A DNA stretch of 64,000 nt from Dendrophyllia cribrosa (lineage: Eukaryota > Cnidaria > Anthozoa > Scleractinia > Dendrophylliidae). The position numbers were made by a program, and so were the translations under genes. The notes beneath the pieces were generated by a model. That model made no database searches. It was given only the letters and a program-made list of their open reading frames with translations, and was not told the DNA's origin. Below, piece after piece: positions 43,469 through 55,738 of the stretch. The DNA lies in NCBI GenBank assembly GCA_024195265.1, contig JAJLRJ010000001.1, positions 1,343,910 through 1,407,909 of the forward strand. The letters are read 5' to 3'. How positions within the stretch are numbered: position 1 is the first letter of the stretch; each line of letters opens with the position of its first letter.

Positions 43469-46400
43469 CTAAAAGTTAGTGACATAATCTGCAAAGTGCA
43501 CTGGAGGCCGGCGTTGTCGAGATGACCGTCTAGGAGGTGTGGTTTCCTGAGCTGGATCATCACTTGCTATAGGCTCTATCAGGGGAGTGTCGCATGTGAC
43601 AGGTAGGTCCTGATGAGTTGGATTGACTTGGGCAGCTGGAGTGGAAATCTCACACGGTATGTCTGGTGGTTGAGGGGGAGGAGGTGTTGGTGCTACTGGC
43701 ACATCTTCGTCCTCAGAGGTATTGTCACTTGAGTTCGCATGGTTGCTGGTACTGCTAACATCAGCGGGAACCTTGTAGCATTCAGACTTCTTAACGCGGT
43801 AGGATAAGCTTCTTAACTGAGACCCGACAAACTTTTGGACATTGCACCAGGAACCTTCGACAGAGACGACCAAGTATCGATCTCTGGAGCAGGATTTGTT
43901 GCGGTCTGAGTGGATGTAGATCAAGTCTCCCACTGATAGGTGTTGGGTAGGAAGGCATCGTTTAAGCGGGCTCTTAGACGTTTCACTGTGGGGATGATTC
44001 TTGTCACGCAGCTCGTGTTGTTTAGAGATTAACTCTTGGTCAACTAGTGGTACTTGATTGTTGGAGAATTGATCCCGTTGCGTCCACATTTCTCGAGCGG
44101 ATAATCCTCGGGAGCGAATGCGTGAGTTCAAAGTCTCGGTGGCTATGGACAGGTCTAGAGGAGATACAGCTCCACCCAAAGGATCACGTCGAAGAATTTC
44201 CTGTTGAAGTTCTTGAATGGCTTTTTCCGCTACGGGGTTTTTGTTGTGATTCTTTACACGACCAAGCTCCACAGTTAGTCTGTGTTGGCTTAGTAACTCG
44301 TCACCAACAATGGCTCTAAATCCAGGGGCAGGATCTGTACGGATGACAGCAGGTGGACCGTCTAGTGGACGTAATGGTATGCATAGGCGGATCAGTGCGT
44401 CACGAAGGGTAGGGCGTCGTTCGTCCTCCAGAAGTAGAGTGGAAGTGTAAGATGTGACGCATTCACGCACGACGAGTATGAGTTGACGTGCACATTTGAC
44501 AACATCGGCAGCGAAAGACACTCCAACAGCTTCTGGTGGAGCACAAGAGGCCTGCTCATTGGTGGCATGAGGTGTCTTGCGGAGGGCAGCGCAACTGTAA
44601 CAACTGCTGGTGACACGGTTGACGGCTTTGTCCATATCGAGGGCGAAAAGGTAGCGGTTGACTGCCATCTTCAGTTGGTGGGCTGACGGGTGGCAGAATT
44701 GGATGTGTAGTGACACTAAAAGACCATCGAGGACTTGTCGTGGAACTATAATTCGCTCGCGTGTTGTAGTTAAAGGTTCTGTGCATTTGACGACAAGAAG
44801 GCCATCTTTGGAGATCGTAGCCAAATTTAAGTACCTTTTCACATCCTTAACATTAGTTACTTTTTTGGATGGCCGGGTGCCCTGTTTCAGGTGGGCATGA
44901 GTGCGTCGAAGGTCTGGACAATCAGATTGTATGGCTAGCCAGGCTGGTCTGTTAGTTAACGGGAGCCTAGCAGTCCCCGTCAGCACATCTTGAATGGATG
45001 TATGACGTACTACTGAGTCTTCTGTGCGGGAGATGAAGCTGCACACTTGGCACTTTGGGTCGTTGCAATCGGGGGCGTTCCGACTGGCAAAGTCTGAGGG
45101 CAAAATGGCAGACCCGGACACGTGGCGGACGGTTGCTTGATAGCGACTGACGGTGGAAAGAAAGGTGGAAACACGTGGACTGGCAGAGAACTCTCCTCTG
45201 CATAGTTTCTCATAAGCCTGAACGCATGGTTGGCTATCTGAGAGAATACATGCCTTGTGATTAGACTGTACGAGATATGGACTGAAGTGCTTTGTGGCTG
45301 TAGCAATGGCTAAGACCTCTATCTCACAGGGGAGCCACGATAGCTGATGACTTCTCAGTTTAGCGCTGAAAAATCCCGCAAGATGAAGGCTGTCAGAACG
45401 TGTTACGTAAAGAGTGGCACCAATTCCAGGATTCTTGGAGGCGCCATCGGTTACGATCCAGAGCTGGTCATTAGGCCGTGGCAATGTGATTGTGCGGTGT
45501 GAGGAGAGCGAGGCTTGAGCAGTAGAGAATGCAGAGCGGAGGTCATCAGTCCACAGGATTTCTTCTTTTGACAAGCGGCCTGCGACCACATCATCAAGGG
45601 GAGCCAGTAGCTTAGAGCACCCTGGAAGGACTCTGGCTAACACTTTGTACGCGCCAATAAACGACTTCATGCGACCCACAGTGTCGGGAGCGGAGCATGA
45701 GGCAAGAGTTGCGATTCGGTGAGGGCAAGCACGGAGGCTGCCAGAGGACCAGATCCATCCTAAGATCATGGTCGATTTAGGATTGATTACTGTCTTTGAT
45801 GCAGACAGACGCAGATCACAGTTGGCTAAGGCAGATAAGACTCGTTTCCAATTGTGTAGTAAGTCAGTAGGGGTGTCACCACCACAGTACAAGTCATCCG
45901 CAATTTTTGCAACAATGCTTTCCTGAAGTAGATCTCCTAGAACCCGGCACATGAGCTCCTCTAAGGCTGTTTCTGATCCGGGTATGCCCATTGCGGAGCG
46001 CGCGTAAACACGAACACCACGGAATGGAGTCGCCACACCACAATATCTCATAGATTCGCTTGCAAGTGGGATCTGATAGAATGCGCTTGTGAGATCTGTT
46101 GCAGCGATATGCTTCCACTGAGCAATGAGGCGCAGAGTAGAATCCACATTGGGCATGAGGGATGGCTGGGGCTTGCTGTATCGGCCCACGTCTGCGAACG
46201 CGGTAACGAGGCGATGGCCACCATTGCTTTTTTTTACAAGGAAAGATGGGTTGAGGTACTCGACTGAGATTCCGGCGTCCTCGGGGCGTTTGAACACACC
46301 GAGTTGTTCAAGCTCATCAAACTTCTGTTGCAGTTCTACAAGCTTGTTGGGGGCATATTGAGGTAGGCGGCCTTTGCGCTGAGGGGGCTCTACAGGGCCC

Positions 46401-47428
46401 ATGTTTACCTTGGCTTGAAAGGGACCAACCGCTCCATTGTACCCTGGAAAGTTAGGATCGAAGACGCTATCAAACTCACGCAGTAGTGAATGGAATTCAG
46501 CCGACACTGTAGGAGAAAGTAGGTTGTCTGGGTCGAGGCTGACCTGGGAGGAGTGGAATGAAGTGGGAGGTGAGGAGGTCTTCGGCGGGATGGGTTTGAC
46601 TGAGTTATCACCATCGGTGGGGCTTGAAGGTACAAAGACGGGGCTCACTTGACAAAAATGCTGTTTGCGTTTGAAAACGAGTGGTTCACTAGAGTGGTTG
46701 GGAATGCAGATCCTGCCTGCGACACTGGACACGATACTGGGAGGTGGCCAAGGTTGAGATGCCGAGGACGTTTGTACACGAGGGAGGTCACTGCGTGGTT
46801 CGAGGGCGTACTTGGCATCCATTGGGGTGTCGGGAGGTAGGCTTACCTCCAGGAATTCTCCTGGCCATACAGTGGTCGTAGTAGGAGGAGCACGAAGGAC
46901 GACTGCACGACGGACAGATTGATCATTGGCTTTAGGGGAGGCTGAACCGTAGGAATATGTGGTGTTGTCGCCTAAGATGACCTGACGCCTAGCGGGGCGC
47001 ACAACGATGTCATTTAGCTCCATGAAAGGGGTACCGGCAAGTATGTCAACGTCCAGGTTTTCAACAACCAGGCCTTCAAATTGGAACTGGTGGTTCCCAC
47101 GAGTAAGGGACAGGCGGGTTTCCCCAATAACTTTTAAAGGAGAGGATCCGTCGGCCTGATGAGCGGATTGAGCGCTCTGGTAGACCTCAGCACCAAGTCG
47201 TTGAACAGCAGAGAGACGGATCATATTGCCTGTAGCGCCGCTGTCGATGGTAAGTCGGACGGGATAGTGGCGGTAGAACATGTCCATGTAAGGGGACTGT
47301 CTAACCTGTATCCGGAGGGCAGCAGTTGGAGGGTCAGGATCAAAATTCTCACACACTTCGCTCTCACGAGTACTAATATGGTTATCGCTTGTGTCGAGCA
47401 ATGGGTCGTTGTCCAGAATATCAGCCAC
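43469..47428 (-). CDS. LTR retrotransposon pol polyprotein
   Basis: This 1319-codon uninterrupted frame has an aspartic protease (DSGATG, Asp62), reverse transcriptase (Asp445 in [17 protein letters not shown] with Asp511-Asp512), RNase H (Asp661 in VTDGAS, Glu702/704, Asp731 in LSDSQ), and integrase. The integrase has an HHCC zinc motif (His908, His913, Cys943, Cys946) and a DDE core Asp975, Asp1032, Glu1068 with exactly 35 residues between the last two. A Pro/Thr-rich tail follows. All catalytic residues seen are in place. The ATG at 47428 is inside what is normally one gag-pol frame, so the first ~50 residues are probably gag/linker. Its gag partner is damaged, so it may act only in trans. 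Confidence 0.88.
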   Translation of the reverse strand: MADILDNDPLLDTSDNHISTRESEVCENFDPDPPTAALRIQVRQSPYMDMFYRHYPVRLTIDSGATGNMIRLSAVQRLGAEVYQSAQSAHQADGSSPLKVIGETRLSLTRGNHQFQFEGLVVENLDVDILAGTPFMELNDIVVRPARRQVILGDNTTYSYGSASPKANDQSVRRAVVLRAPPTTTTVWPGEFLEVSLPPDTPMDAKYALEPRSDLPRVQTSSASQPWPPPSIVSSVAGRICIPNHSSEPLVFKRKQHFCQVSPVFVPSSPTDGDNSVKPIPPKTSSPPTSFHSSQVSLDPDNLLSPTVSAEFHSLLREFDSVFDPNFPGYNGAVGPFQAKVNMGPVEPPQRKGRLPQYAPNKLVELQQKFDELEQLGVFKRPEDAGISVEYLNPSFLVKKSNGGHRLVTAFADVGRYSKPQPSLMPNVDSTLRLIAQWKHIAATDLTSAFYQIPLASESMRYCGVATPFRGVRVYARSAMGIPGSETALEELMCRVLGDLLQESIVAKIADDLYCGGDTPTDLLHNWKRVLSALANCDLRLSASKTVINPKSTMILGWIWSSGSLRACPHRIATLASCSAPDTVGRMKSFIGAYKVLARVLPGCSKLLAPLDDVVAGRLSKEEILWTDDLRSAFSTAQASLSSHRTITLPRPNDQLWIVTDGASKNPGIGATLYVTRSDSLHLAGFFSAKLRSHQLSWLPCEIEVLAIATATKHFSPYLVQSNHKACILSDSQPCVQAYEKLCRGEFSASPRVSTFLSTVSRYQATVRHVSGSAILPSDFASRNAPDCNDPKCQVCSFISRTEDSVVRHTSIQDVLTGTARLPLTNRPAWLAIQSDCPDLRRTHAHLKQGTRPSKKVTNVKDVKRYLNLATISKDGLLVVKCTEPLTTTRERIIVPRQVLDGLLVSLHIQFCHPSAHQLKMAVNRYLFALDMDKAVNRVTSSCYSCAALRKTPHATNEQASCAPPEAVGVSFAADVVKCARQLILVVRECVTSYTSTLLLEDERRPTLRDALIRLCIPLRPLDGPPAVIRTDPAPGFRAIVGDELLSQHRLTVELGRVKNHNKNPVAEKAIQELQQEILRRDPLGGAVSPLDLSIATETLNSRIRSRGLSAREMWTQRDQFSNNQVPLVDQELISKQHELRDKNHPHSETSKSPLKRCLPTQHLSVGDLIYIHSDRNKSCSRDRYLVVSVEGSWCNVQKFVGSQLRSLSYRVKKSECYKVPADVSSTSNHANSSDNTSEDEDVPVAPTPPPPQPPDIPCEISTPAAQVNPTHQDLPVTCDTPLIEPIASDDPAQETTPPRRSSRQRRPPVHFADYVTNF

Positions 47429-47501
47429 TTGCCGGGCCTTGGCAATGTAACGGCGGTCATCTTCTGGCAGGTTGGGGCATTCACTTAGAAAATGAGTGTG
47501 A

Positions 47502-48157
47502 TCAGCACGACCTGACTATTTGCACAGGGGGGCAGGTTTTAGCACGGTAGTTGGCTCTAATAGGGACCTTGTTGACGGGTCGACTGGAACGAGTAGGTCT
47601 GTGGAAGTTAGAAGCTGCAGTACGCATGACCTTAGCGTCATCCGAGGAACGTATTTCATCCAGTAAGGACTGTAGAGCCTGAGAAATTTCAGGCTTGATG
47701 GAAGCTAGAGTACGAGATCGCAGTTCAGTGCCGTACCTTTGCTTAACTAGCCTTGGTAGCTCTGGATGGATTAACTTAAGCCATGTAAGGACAACAAAGT
47801 TCTCTAGTGTAGGAGTTAACTCTTCGTCCTCGGTCAAGTTTTCACCGTGATGAGAGATCACAGAAGTGGGTCGGTTTTGGACTTTTTGGCCCATGTTGCG
47901 CCATCCACTCGAAACGGTGCGAAGTTGGGAGCGAGCGAGAGTGTATAGAGGAGATTTTGCCTCCAATTCTCAAAGGAGTTCACGGTTTCGGTTTTGGATA
48001 GGCACCACTGTTTCGGCGTTCGTTGGATACTAGCCATGGCTTGCGTTGTAAGCTCGTAGTGATGTAGACTTCTGTTGGCTCGTTTGAGAGAGTTTAAGAA
48101 CGAATTTGTCCGCTCTTCGGCGAGGAATTCGATCGCCGCTGCCACCACGCCAGTCAA
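47502..48157 (-). pseudogene. Broken gag region of the LTR retrotransposon
   Basis: The gag N-terminal part starts near 48157 ([17 protein letters not shown]) and stops at about 47858. A second gag part ([20 protein letters not shown] onward) is open from 47966 to 47502 in another frame. The middle of gag appears to be deleted between them. Near 47525 the Cys-His knuckle is lost through a run of six C residues that shifts frame, and a stop lies a few codons later in the alternative frame. The pol frame beyond is intact. I describe the lesions only. Confidence 0.7.
48129..48147 (-). promoter_or_regulatory. Primer-binding site candidate
   Basis: On the minus strand the 5' LTR ends ACTGGCG and is followed at once by TGGTGGCAGCGGCGATCG. 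The TGG start matches the CCA end of a tRNA primer. The tRNA identity was not resolved. Confidence 0.55.
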
Positions 48158-48313
48158 CGGAGCTTATCAACACAGCACAACAAAAGGCTTTTTAATCAGG
48201 AAAGGTAAACTTCAACCAAAACAGGACGAGAGCACGAGGAGAGGCGAAAACGCGCATGAGCCACGAAAGCGGCCTAACCGCTGACCTATGTAAAGCATAC
48301 ATAAATACTGGCG
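48148..48313 (-). repeat. 5' LTR
   Basis: It is identical by eye to 43173-43338. On the minus strand it begins CGCCAGTATTTATGTATG, which may include the TATA element, and ends at the primer-binding site. Confidence 0.85.
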
Positions 48314-48596
48314 CTAGGTACAAATATAAACATCGTTTTGCGGTAAACGAGACAACCATGTCGGCGTTCTATAATTATTGAACTTGAAGTTCGGTGTAAC
48401 ACGTAGTTCGTATTAAAGACGGCTATTGCTATGTGGATTTCCTCTGTTCACCTGTCTGTTACGGCTCACACAAAGAAAATAGGAAGAGAAAGTATTTGAC
48501 AGCATTTTTGGGACTACATTTATATTTGTGTTAAAACTTTTGTAATTAAAGCTGTAATAATTTTATTGTAATGCTTGCTTTGTTGCACACAAAAAA

Positions 48597-49020
48597 GACT
48601 CCAACCCGGGTGAACCAGAGAGAATATATAAAATTTGCCTAGATTTCATGTGCGTCTCAAAATATTGATTAATGTTATATATCCCTTGAGCGCTCAGGCA
48701 TACGGCGATGCCAGGACTCAAACCTGGGTGAACCAGAGAGGATATATAACATTTGCCTAGATTTCACGTGCGTCTCAAAATATTGATTAATGTTATATAT
48801 CCCTTGAGCACTCAGGCATACGGCGATGCCAGGACTCAAACCTGGGTGAACCAGAAAGGATATATAACATTTGCCTAGATTTCACGTGCGTCTTAAATTA
48901 TTAATGTTATATATCCCTTGAGCGCTCAGGCATACGGTGATGCCAGGACTCAAACCTGGGTGAACCAGAGAGGATATATAACATTTGCCTAGATTTCATG
49001 TGCGTCTCAAAATATTGGTT
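48597..49020. repeat. Minisatellite, ~118-bp unit, 3.6 copies
   Basis: Units begin GACTC(A)AACC at 48597, 48715, 48833 and 48947. Each contains GATATATAACATTTG and, about 45 bp on, AATGTTATATATCCC, so every unit holds its own inverted repeat. Confidence 0.9.
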
Positions 49021-49441
49021 GTTTAATATCAAAAATTAATTTTCATCATATTCCTGCTGGGTGACACAGAAGGGATATAGAACGTTACCTGAATGGCGAA
49101 TTAAGCCGAGCAACAGCAACATCCAGATCGTCCTTGTAAACTCTCCGATCAAAAAACCCGCCATTGTTTTCAGTGTTTTACGCTGCAAGCTGAACCGTGG
49201 CAGAAACGCCGCATATCTTCGAATTTAGAACAAACCAGTCTCTCAAATCTCTTACCGTAGGCAGCTCAAATCGTCGAATGTCAAAGACATCCTTCGATGC
49301 ACTCGCGGGAAGAATAACCCAATTTCCCGCTCTTCTCATATTATTTTTATTGAAATCCAACCTCCTAAAATGTCAAAAAGCAATCCAGCCCCTCAAAAAT
49401 GACAGGTCGACCTCCACAGGAGTTTGTACACAATCTGATAA
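49021..49441. other. Non-coding stretch
   Basis: Overlapping short frames exist on both strands (for example 49178-49360 minus). Neither has a recognisable motif, so I do not call a gene. Confidence 0.4.
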
Positions 49442-49938
49442 GGGACGGACCATTAGATTTTTGAGGGGGGGGGGGGGGGGGGGGGGGGGGGTTGGACAAA
49501 TACCAAAAAAAAATTCGAGCACGGCCTTGAACTGCAAAAAAAATATCGTGCAAAACAAAAACCCCAGGAAAAAAAATTCCTGCAAAGCTTTATATTTTTA
49601 GAACAATATTTTATATCCAGAAGCAGATGGTCAGAACACAAATAAATCACACTGACGTTGTAGAATGTTAGCGACTTATATGCACTTGGGGAGGATCAAA
49701 TGTTTTATCTTTTCATTGGCTTGTTTAGTTTTGCCAATAACAATGGTTTATTTTTGACCCGACGTAAGTTGTGTTTCTTTGTAGGCTTTTTAGCTGATTT
49801 CATAAGCATGTAAGATATTTTCTGACACAAGGAATGGCTCTTTTATAGTTGTACAGTGGCATTGTAGGTACATACATGTATATCTCAATGGATGAGAAAT
49901 ACTTTGTTTATGTGTTGCCGTGAACAAGCTTGTAATTG
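49442..49938 (+). repeat. GGGACGGACC poly-G repeat, second locus
   Basis: It starts GGGACGGACCATTAG after a TAA, runs into a long G homopolymer, and is collinear with 334-816 up to the hAT-like element boundary. Confidence 0.6.
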
Positions 49939-50781
49939 CAGCGGCGGCGCTACCGGTGGGGCAGGTGGGGCATTTGCCCCACCAACTTTCACAGCTCAAA
50001 ATGGCGGTGGGCGGAGATGAATAGTGTAGCAACATCCTTTGACCAGATCTGATGGCGGGGCGCTTTAATGCATTAGAGTTTGCAAAATAAATATTCCGTT
50101 AATTAATCAAAAGCCTACAATTTTAGCATCGGAGATATTGTGACTGACTTTAAACTGGAGATTGGATATTGTGAACCAAGCATTTCAATACCCCTTGAGT
50201 TACTCGGACGTCAGCTATCGGACTCCAGCTACCGACAAATCCATCAAACAAATCCATCAATGCTGTGAGTTAGCGCTCGGCCTTTGCCCTAAGAAGGCTC
50301 AAGACATATCTACGAACAAACTATGTCACAAGAAAGATTAAATCATTGCATTATCCAGACATTGCATTAACTGACAAATTGAACATGGCTGATATTGGAA
50401 ATCAGTTTCTTTCTGCCTCTAATGACAGAGAAAATCGCTTTGGAAAATTCGTTTCCAAAGCCTTCCCATACTGAAAAGAATTGACAGAGAATATTCGAGT
50501 GACAGTCGAATTTACTTTGAACAAACAACCAAAATGGAGTTACACCCAAGTTTCAGAAAGTGTTTCGTGTACATGTACTTTTCATGAGAATTAAACTGAA
50601 CTCAAAGCTGGCCTTGGAAACTGTTTCTCCGGTCTCAGGAACGCTGGAAATAGCATTTCAGAGAGTTTCATTTCAAAAATTTCCCGGGGGAGCATGCCCC
50701 CGGACCCCCCTAGAAGCTCGCGCCTTTGGCGCTCGGCACAGGAGATTCGCCCCACAAACATTATATTTCCGGCGCCGCCCC
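49939..50781 (+). mobile_element. hAT-like non-autonomous element, locus 2
   Basis: Ends CAGCGGCGGCGC and GGCGCCGCCCC are inverted with one mismatch. TGTAATTG flanks both sides exactly (49931-49938, 50782-50789). The interior is collinear with 817-1646, but the sequence beyond the right duplication differs from locus 1. Confidence 0.65.
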
Positions 50782-50792
50782 TGTAATTGTAA

Positions 50793-50935
50793 GATGGTCG
50801 GATGTACTACGATGGGTTGTGGAAGCGACATCAACAGGGGGCTGGTGTACAGAAAATTGTTGGGGCATCAGTTACAACACCACGGCCAGGCTTCATGCTA
50901 TCAAGCTGCTGTTCCCTAACGTACAGCAGCTATGA
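50793..50935 (+). pseudogene. THAP-like N-terminal scrap
   Basis: The plus strand encodes MVGCTTMGCGSDINRGLVYR, with the Cys-x4-Cys spacing and position of a THAP finger start. It then runs into unrelated residues. It lies within 250 bp of the right end of the 8.5-kb insert and may be what remains of that element's own transposase. A relative is at 16471. Confidence 0.35.
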
Positions 50936-51043
50936 AACCGCAAATCATATACGATGACGGCTGCTAAGCAGGCCTATGATGTCACTTCATAGCAACCAGA
51001 CCTTAGGGTTTTTTGAACTTCCGGTTCACTCTGGCTCGTTATG

Positions 51044-51592
51044 TACGTGAACTGTCATTTCACAAAGTCTATTGTTCTGAAGGTGTTGCGGTGGTTCAAT
51101 TCAACCAACAATTCCTCCTTCACACTCACGACTGAAGAAGTTTTATTTGGCCTATTCAGTGCATCTGATGACTCCTCTTTATGTGTTACTTTATTTATAA
51201 AAGAAAACTCCAGAACGATTCATTATCGATTTCGGACTTTATAAATAAAATCATTTATAAATATAAAATAGAACACTTTCTTTAAGTATATATCAAGCAG
51301 CTATCTTACAGTTCTTCTTCTTCTTTTTGTATATTTTTAGTCTTGGTGATGGTTTAGAGAAATAACGAAAGCCCGTTGCCACTGTATTAGTGTATTGTAT
51401 GTATTATCTTGTAAATAGTGTTAAGTTTTACGTGATTAGTGACACGATTGTAAGTAGTGAACTATTGATAGTATATTCTTGATATTGTTGATGTAGTATA
51501 TTGTATTGTAAGTAGTATAATATTAGTGTTTGTAGGTATTGTTTTATAAGTGTTTCTTTGTAGTGCAAATAAATAAATAAATAAATAAAAAT
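51044..51592 (+). mobile_element. LINE 3' fragment with (AAATA)n tail, copy B
   Basis: It is nearly identical to 24146-24695, with the tail shorter by two repeat units. Confidence 0.6.
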
Positions 51593-53407
51593 TATTCGTA
51601 TTCTCGGTATTGAATTGGAAGTAGTTTGCAGTTGAGGCTCATGCAAGGCTGAATCTTTTTACATGCAAATATTTTTAATGACATTTCCCGCGTGAGCAAG
51701 CTAGTTCCATTTCAATACCGCGAATGCGAATATGGTCTATTGCCACTGTATAATGAAAAGAATTTTCACGATAGCTTAGGTAGCAGCGAGGCGTTTAGTA
51801 AGCAGGCATGGCAAACTTGTTGTTCAAAACCGCACAAATATGTACAATGTAGACAAAAGAAAAAGTCCTGAAATAAACCAGCTGTCAACAAATAATACGG
51901 CAATGAATTTTTGGTAGACGAATGCAAAAGTCCCCTATACTTTTAATTCTATTTCGCGCCCTTAAAATGGTTTAATGCACTTAAACTTTACAGAGATTAC
52001 ATGTGCATTACATGTTAAACTAAAGATAAAAATTTTAAAGACACTTCATCGAATAGTTTTTAAATAAACGCTTCCATAACAAACGTGTTACTTTTGTGAG
52101 TAAAATAAGCATATTTAAGATATTGCTTTTGATCACATCAACTGAAATATAGTGAAGCAACAAGATGGAAACTTCAAGGAATCTAGTTTTACGGCACATG
52201 AATAATATATGGTGAAAATATTGTTTCAATTTGTCAGGAAAGGACTGGCATCATCAGAAAGTATTAACTGAAAGTAATAAGAATCTTTGAATTTTTGTTG
52301 GAAAATATTTAACCCAATTTTATTCGAAAACGCTCACGTAGAATTTTTCAAACTTTGCAGTCTTGAAGACCTACATCTAGACTACAAGAGGCATACAGTC
52401 ATTTTTAAAAGTTAGGTCTAGATGTTGAGTTAATTACTAATGTGCAAAAACCATGATGTCATCAGATCGTTGTTATAGTAAAACCAATGTCAATCAAATC
52501 TACTTTTTTGGAAAGTTCATTTCATCTCTAGTATATATGAAAAGCAGCTTACCTGACCGAGCTCAGACAATGAAGTATCAGCCGTTCAAAGTAGGGATAT
52601 TGTGTCGCCATAAAAACCCAGTTGAGCCCGCACCTTATTTAACAACTCTTAGCAAAATATTATATATCTTCAATTTTCCGACTTTTTGATAAATTTAAAA
52701 TTTTGAGTAAAATTCAAGATGATGGCCATATTGTCTGCCATTTTGTATGGCGACAAACATAGCCCATGATATTTACCTTATCGCAGGCTTTGTGTAAGAT
52801 GAGGAAAGTGAAAAAAATGAATACCATGTGATGACGTTCTCGTAAGAAGACTGTTGAATTGCACATTAAACTGGCACGTTTTGTTTATTTTGGTAATATT
52901 TTACTGTATATTTTTAATGCGCATTAAATGTCAGTTTTGCCTACTATTTTAAAGAGACAGTCGCAAAACATACTTTATTTGAAAGAGCAGATAACACATC
53001 TGCGAAAGGGTAGAACTGAGAACTTAACCCCTGCAAACACGGTAGCAATGCATGTTTTGAACTGAATTTCTCCATTGTATGCTGTGTTGCAATGTTACAT
53101 TGATCTTCCTTCGCAGAACGTTTTAATTCAAGTTGTATGAACCGCGAAGAAACGAGTTACAGGTGAAATTTTCACTTTTAGTGATGTGATTAGTGCTCAA
53201 AAACAATTTAAATTTCCTTTGTTACATAGATTTTGTCCTTATTAAACTTTCATTTGAAAAGCAAAACTGATTGAAATTTAAAGTTACTAAAGGTTACTGA
53301 AGTTATTTTATTATATAATATTTATTATTAATATTTTTTCTACGATTACATATGGTCACGTACAGCTTGTTTTTGGCAACAAACACTGTGAAAAGACTTT
53401 TCTAAGA

Positions 53408-53818
53408 CTACGTTTACACTAGAGGAGATTTTTCCGGATTCGTGACGAATCCGGAACATTTTGGTACCGGATTCGTTTTGCCGTTTACACCCAGATGGGT
53501 GAATCCGAAATAAAACCGTCCCGGTTTGGTCGCGTTTCCGGAGATTTTGAATCCGAAATCTAAAGTGAATACTTTGTATCCAATAACTGTAAATCCGCAA
53601 TGTTTTGAAGTGTAAACAGTTGTTCCCACGAATCCGGAGACTTTTTCGCTTGCTTTGTAACCGTTCCCGCATGATTGTCCTCGGATTTATCGATGTGTGT
53701 AAACGGTTGGGAATCCGAATACCCTTTAGTATAAACGCCTACGAATCCGAATACCCTAAATTTAATAAATCTGGAAACATTTATGAATCCGGAAAAATCT
53801 CCTCTAGTGTAAACGTAG
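53408..53818. mobile_element. MITE 1 specific to copy B
   Basis: CTACGTTTACACTAGAGGAG is inverted at the right end. TCTAAGA flanks it on both sides (53401-53407, 53819-53825). Copy A has one uninterrupted TTTTCTAAGAGTAG at about 27085. The interior is rich in GGATTC/GAATCC. A 7-bp duplication with such ends is near the hAT type (8 bp). Confidence 0.85.
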
Positions 53819-53898
53819 TCTAAGAGTAGTCGGTAAACCCCAAAAACTTTGCATTTCTCATATGGGCATCGCATTATCTAACTGTGCCAAAAGTATTA

Positions 53899-54385
53899 GG
53901 CCCCGACCACACTAATGCGTTTTCGTTTGAAAACGCATACATTTTGATGCGTTTTCGCCTATCATCCACACTAAAACGCCCGAAAACGCTGATGAACGGA
54001 GGCTTTCGAAAACGGTTTCAAAACTGGAGACTTTTGAAAACGCATCGTTTTGAAAACGCTTCGTTTCTAGTGTGGACAGGTGAAAACGGAGACTTTTGAA
54101 AACGGTGACGTAAAATCTCTAGTCTGGTTAGGTGAAAACGGAGACTTTTGAAAACGATGACGTACTGAGAGCGTCACATGCCATCGGTTCCAGTCCAAAT
54201 CAGAGCATCTATCATCTTTAACACATGCGCAATCCCCGGTCCCAGTCGTTTTCATCGTTTTCGACCGTTTTAGTGTGGACAGGTGAAAACGATGCGAAAA
54301 CGCTAGTGTGGGCGAAAATATTTTGCTTCGTTTTCTTCGAGATGAAAACGGAGACTTTTGAAAACGCATTAGTGTGGTCGGGGCC
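53899..54385. mobile_element. MITE 2 specific to copy B (PIF/Harbinger-like)
   Basis: GGCCCCGACCACACTAATGC is inverted at the right end, with TTA flanks (53896-53898, 54386-54388). Copy A has GTATTAAAATTATC uninterrupted near 27163. The interior repeats GAAAACG and its complement many times. Confidence 0.85.
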
Positions 54386-55738
54386 TTAAAATTATCTATC
54401 CGCTAGACGATTTTTGCGCAAACTTCCTTGAAAGAGCGGTCGAATGTTTTGAAGTTTTTCTTCCTGTCTGCTTTAGAATGTAATGATTTTTCAATTTCCC
54501 TGAGCTCGAGGTTACTCCTTATTTGGCAACTGCAAACAAATTAGCTAGCTAATTACGCCGGTGAGAAACACAACTTCTCTAAAATAGTTTTGTGCGGTAA
54601 AAATAAAGTGACGGTCATATCACATCGCTGGCGCCGTTAGATCGATTTTTATAATGTAAGGTAATAAAGCTGATTTTAAAAGGCTTTTGTTTCAGATTCG
54701 CTATGTATACATCATATTTTACTGACAACTGCGAGGTCAAGGATGAAAATAAGAAAATCTCTGATTTGTGAATTGATTAGGACGCTAGAGCATGGTTCAA
54801 TGTTAAAACAATCGATTTTAATGTTTAAATCCCGTTAAAGCCCCTTTTTTGTCAGGCTTCTTTGCAATTGCTTGAATTACATATGCAACGGACAACAGTG
54901 TCGTTTATTCACTTTACCTTTTCTATCCACATGATTTATTCGCTAAAATTGTTAAAAAAAAGAAATGTTCAAGTTTTTTTTAATCTCATAGAATGAACTC
55001 AACTAAAGACTACACTCCAGCAAAGCAACTTGTGTCAGCCCATCATCGTTCCTGTTTTCCAGCTGGCAAAACAATGAATGATTAAATCGACATTTTCATT
55101 AAGTTAATTGGTTCACCGCAGGAAGTATTTAATACACAGACTTGGTAATAACGTTAGCTTATTTAGTAAACTAGTAAAAATGATTTCAAAATTTTCTTCA
55201 GCTGTCACCCTGCTTTATTTACAATTTCAACAGGAAGTTAAATCCACGCTAGTTGAACTTCAAATTTCCCATTTTCTTTGAACTACCACAAACCAATTTT
55301 ACTGAACACATATAGCTTTGTCAAGGTAGCACCGATATTAATTGCTCGTTCAATTACGAAAGACGCCTAAACGTTCAGCATACCAATTGTTATTTTTACA
55401 GTGTAAAGCATCGAAGTAACTAAAAAGCAACGCAACACAATAAATATCTTATTATCTGACCTCAGCTTACAACTGCATCCAGCAGCAACAAGAAATCCAT
55501 ATATATGCACATGCAAGTACATAGGTTTTCGTACTTGCTGTTAAATACAATAAAACATGACAGTAGTTTATTCAAAATGTTGGAAAAGAAAAACCAAAAA
55601 CATCAAGAAAAGGAAACACGAGGTCAACCCTGAAGGTTGAACTTCCCTAAAATAAAAATAGAAAAGAACAATGTATATATGTGTGCATTAAAAAAGGTCA
55701 TAATGACAATAAAAACTACGATATCGCTATTTACATAT

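Larger units (their letters stand above)
43173..48313 (-). mobile_element. Ty3/Gypsy-like LTR retrotransposon
   Basis: A 5.1-kb minus-strand element with 166-bp identical-looking LTRs, a primer-binding-site-like TGGTGGCAGCGG directly inside the 5' LTR, a broken gag region (47502-48157), and an intact pol frame (43469-47428) in protease, reverse transcriptase, RNase H, integrase order. That order is Ty3/Gypsy-type. CTA on both outer sides may be a short target duplication, but longer flanks do not match. Identical LTRs imply a recent insertion. Confidence 0.85.
42571..51043. mobile_element. Composite 8.5-kb insert with inverted ends
   Basis: The left end CATAACGAGCCAGA is exactly inverted at the right end TCTGGCTCGTTATG. 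Copy A at 24131-24146 has the uninterrupted site (GAGATCATACGTGAAC), so everything between is absent there. The exact target duplication is unclear because one or two bases differ. Inside are a palindrome, an LTR retrotransposon, a minisatellite, a poly-G repeat, a hAT-like element and a THAP-like scrap. The outer element may be a THAP/P-like DNA transposon that lost its gene; this is inference. Confidence 0.6.

Noticed and set aside
48597..49020. Possible CRISPR-like array
   Set aside because: Units are contiguous with no unique spacers, the repeat is 118 bp long, and the context is eukaryotic.
49178..49360. Small frame on minus strand (SASKDVFDIRRFELPTV)
   Set aside because: An overlapping plus-strand frame is equally open, and no motif or flanking splice signal decides for either.
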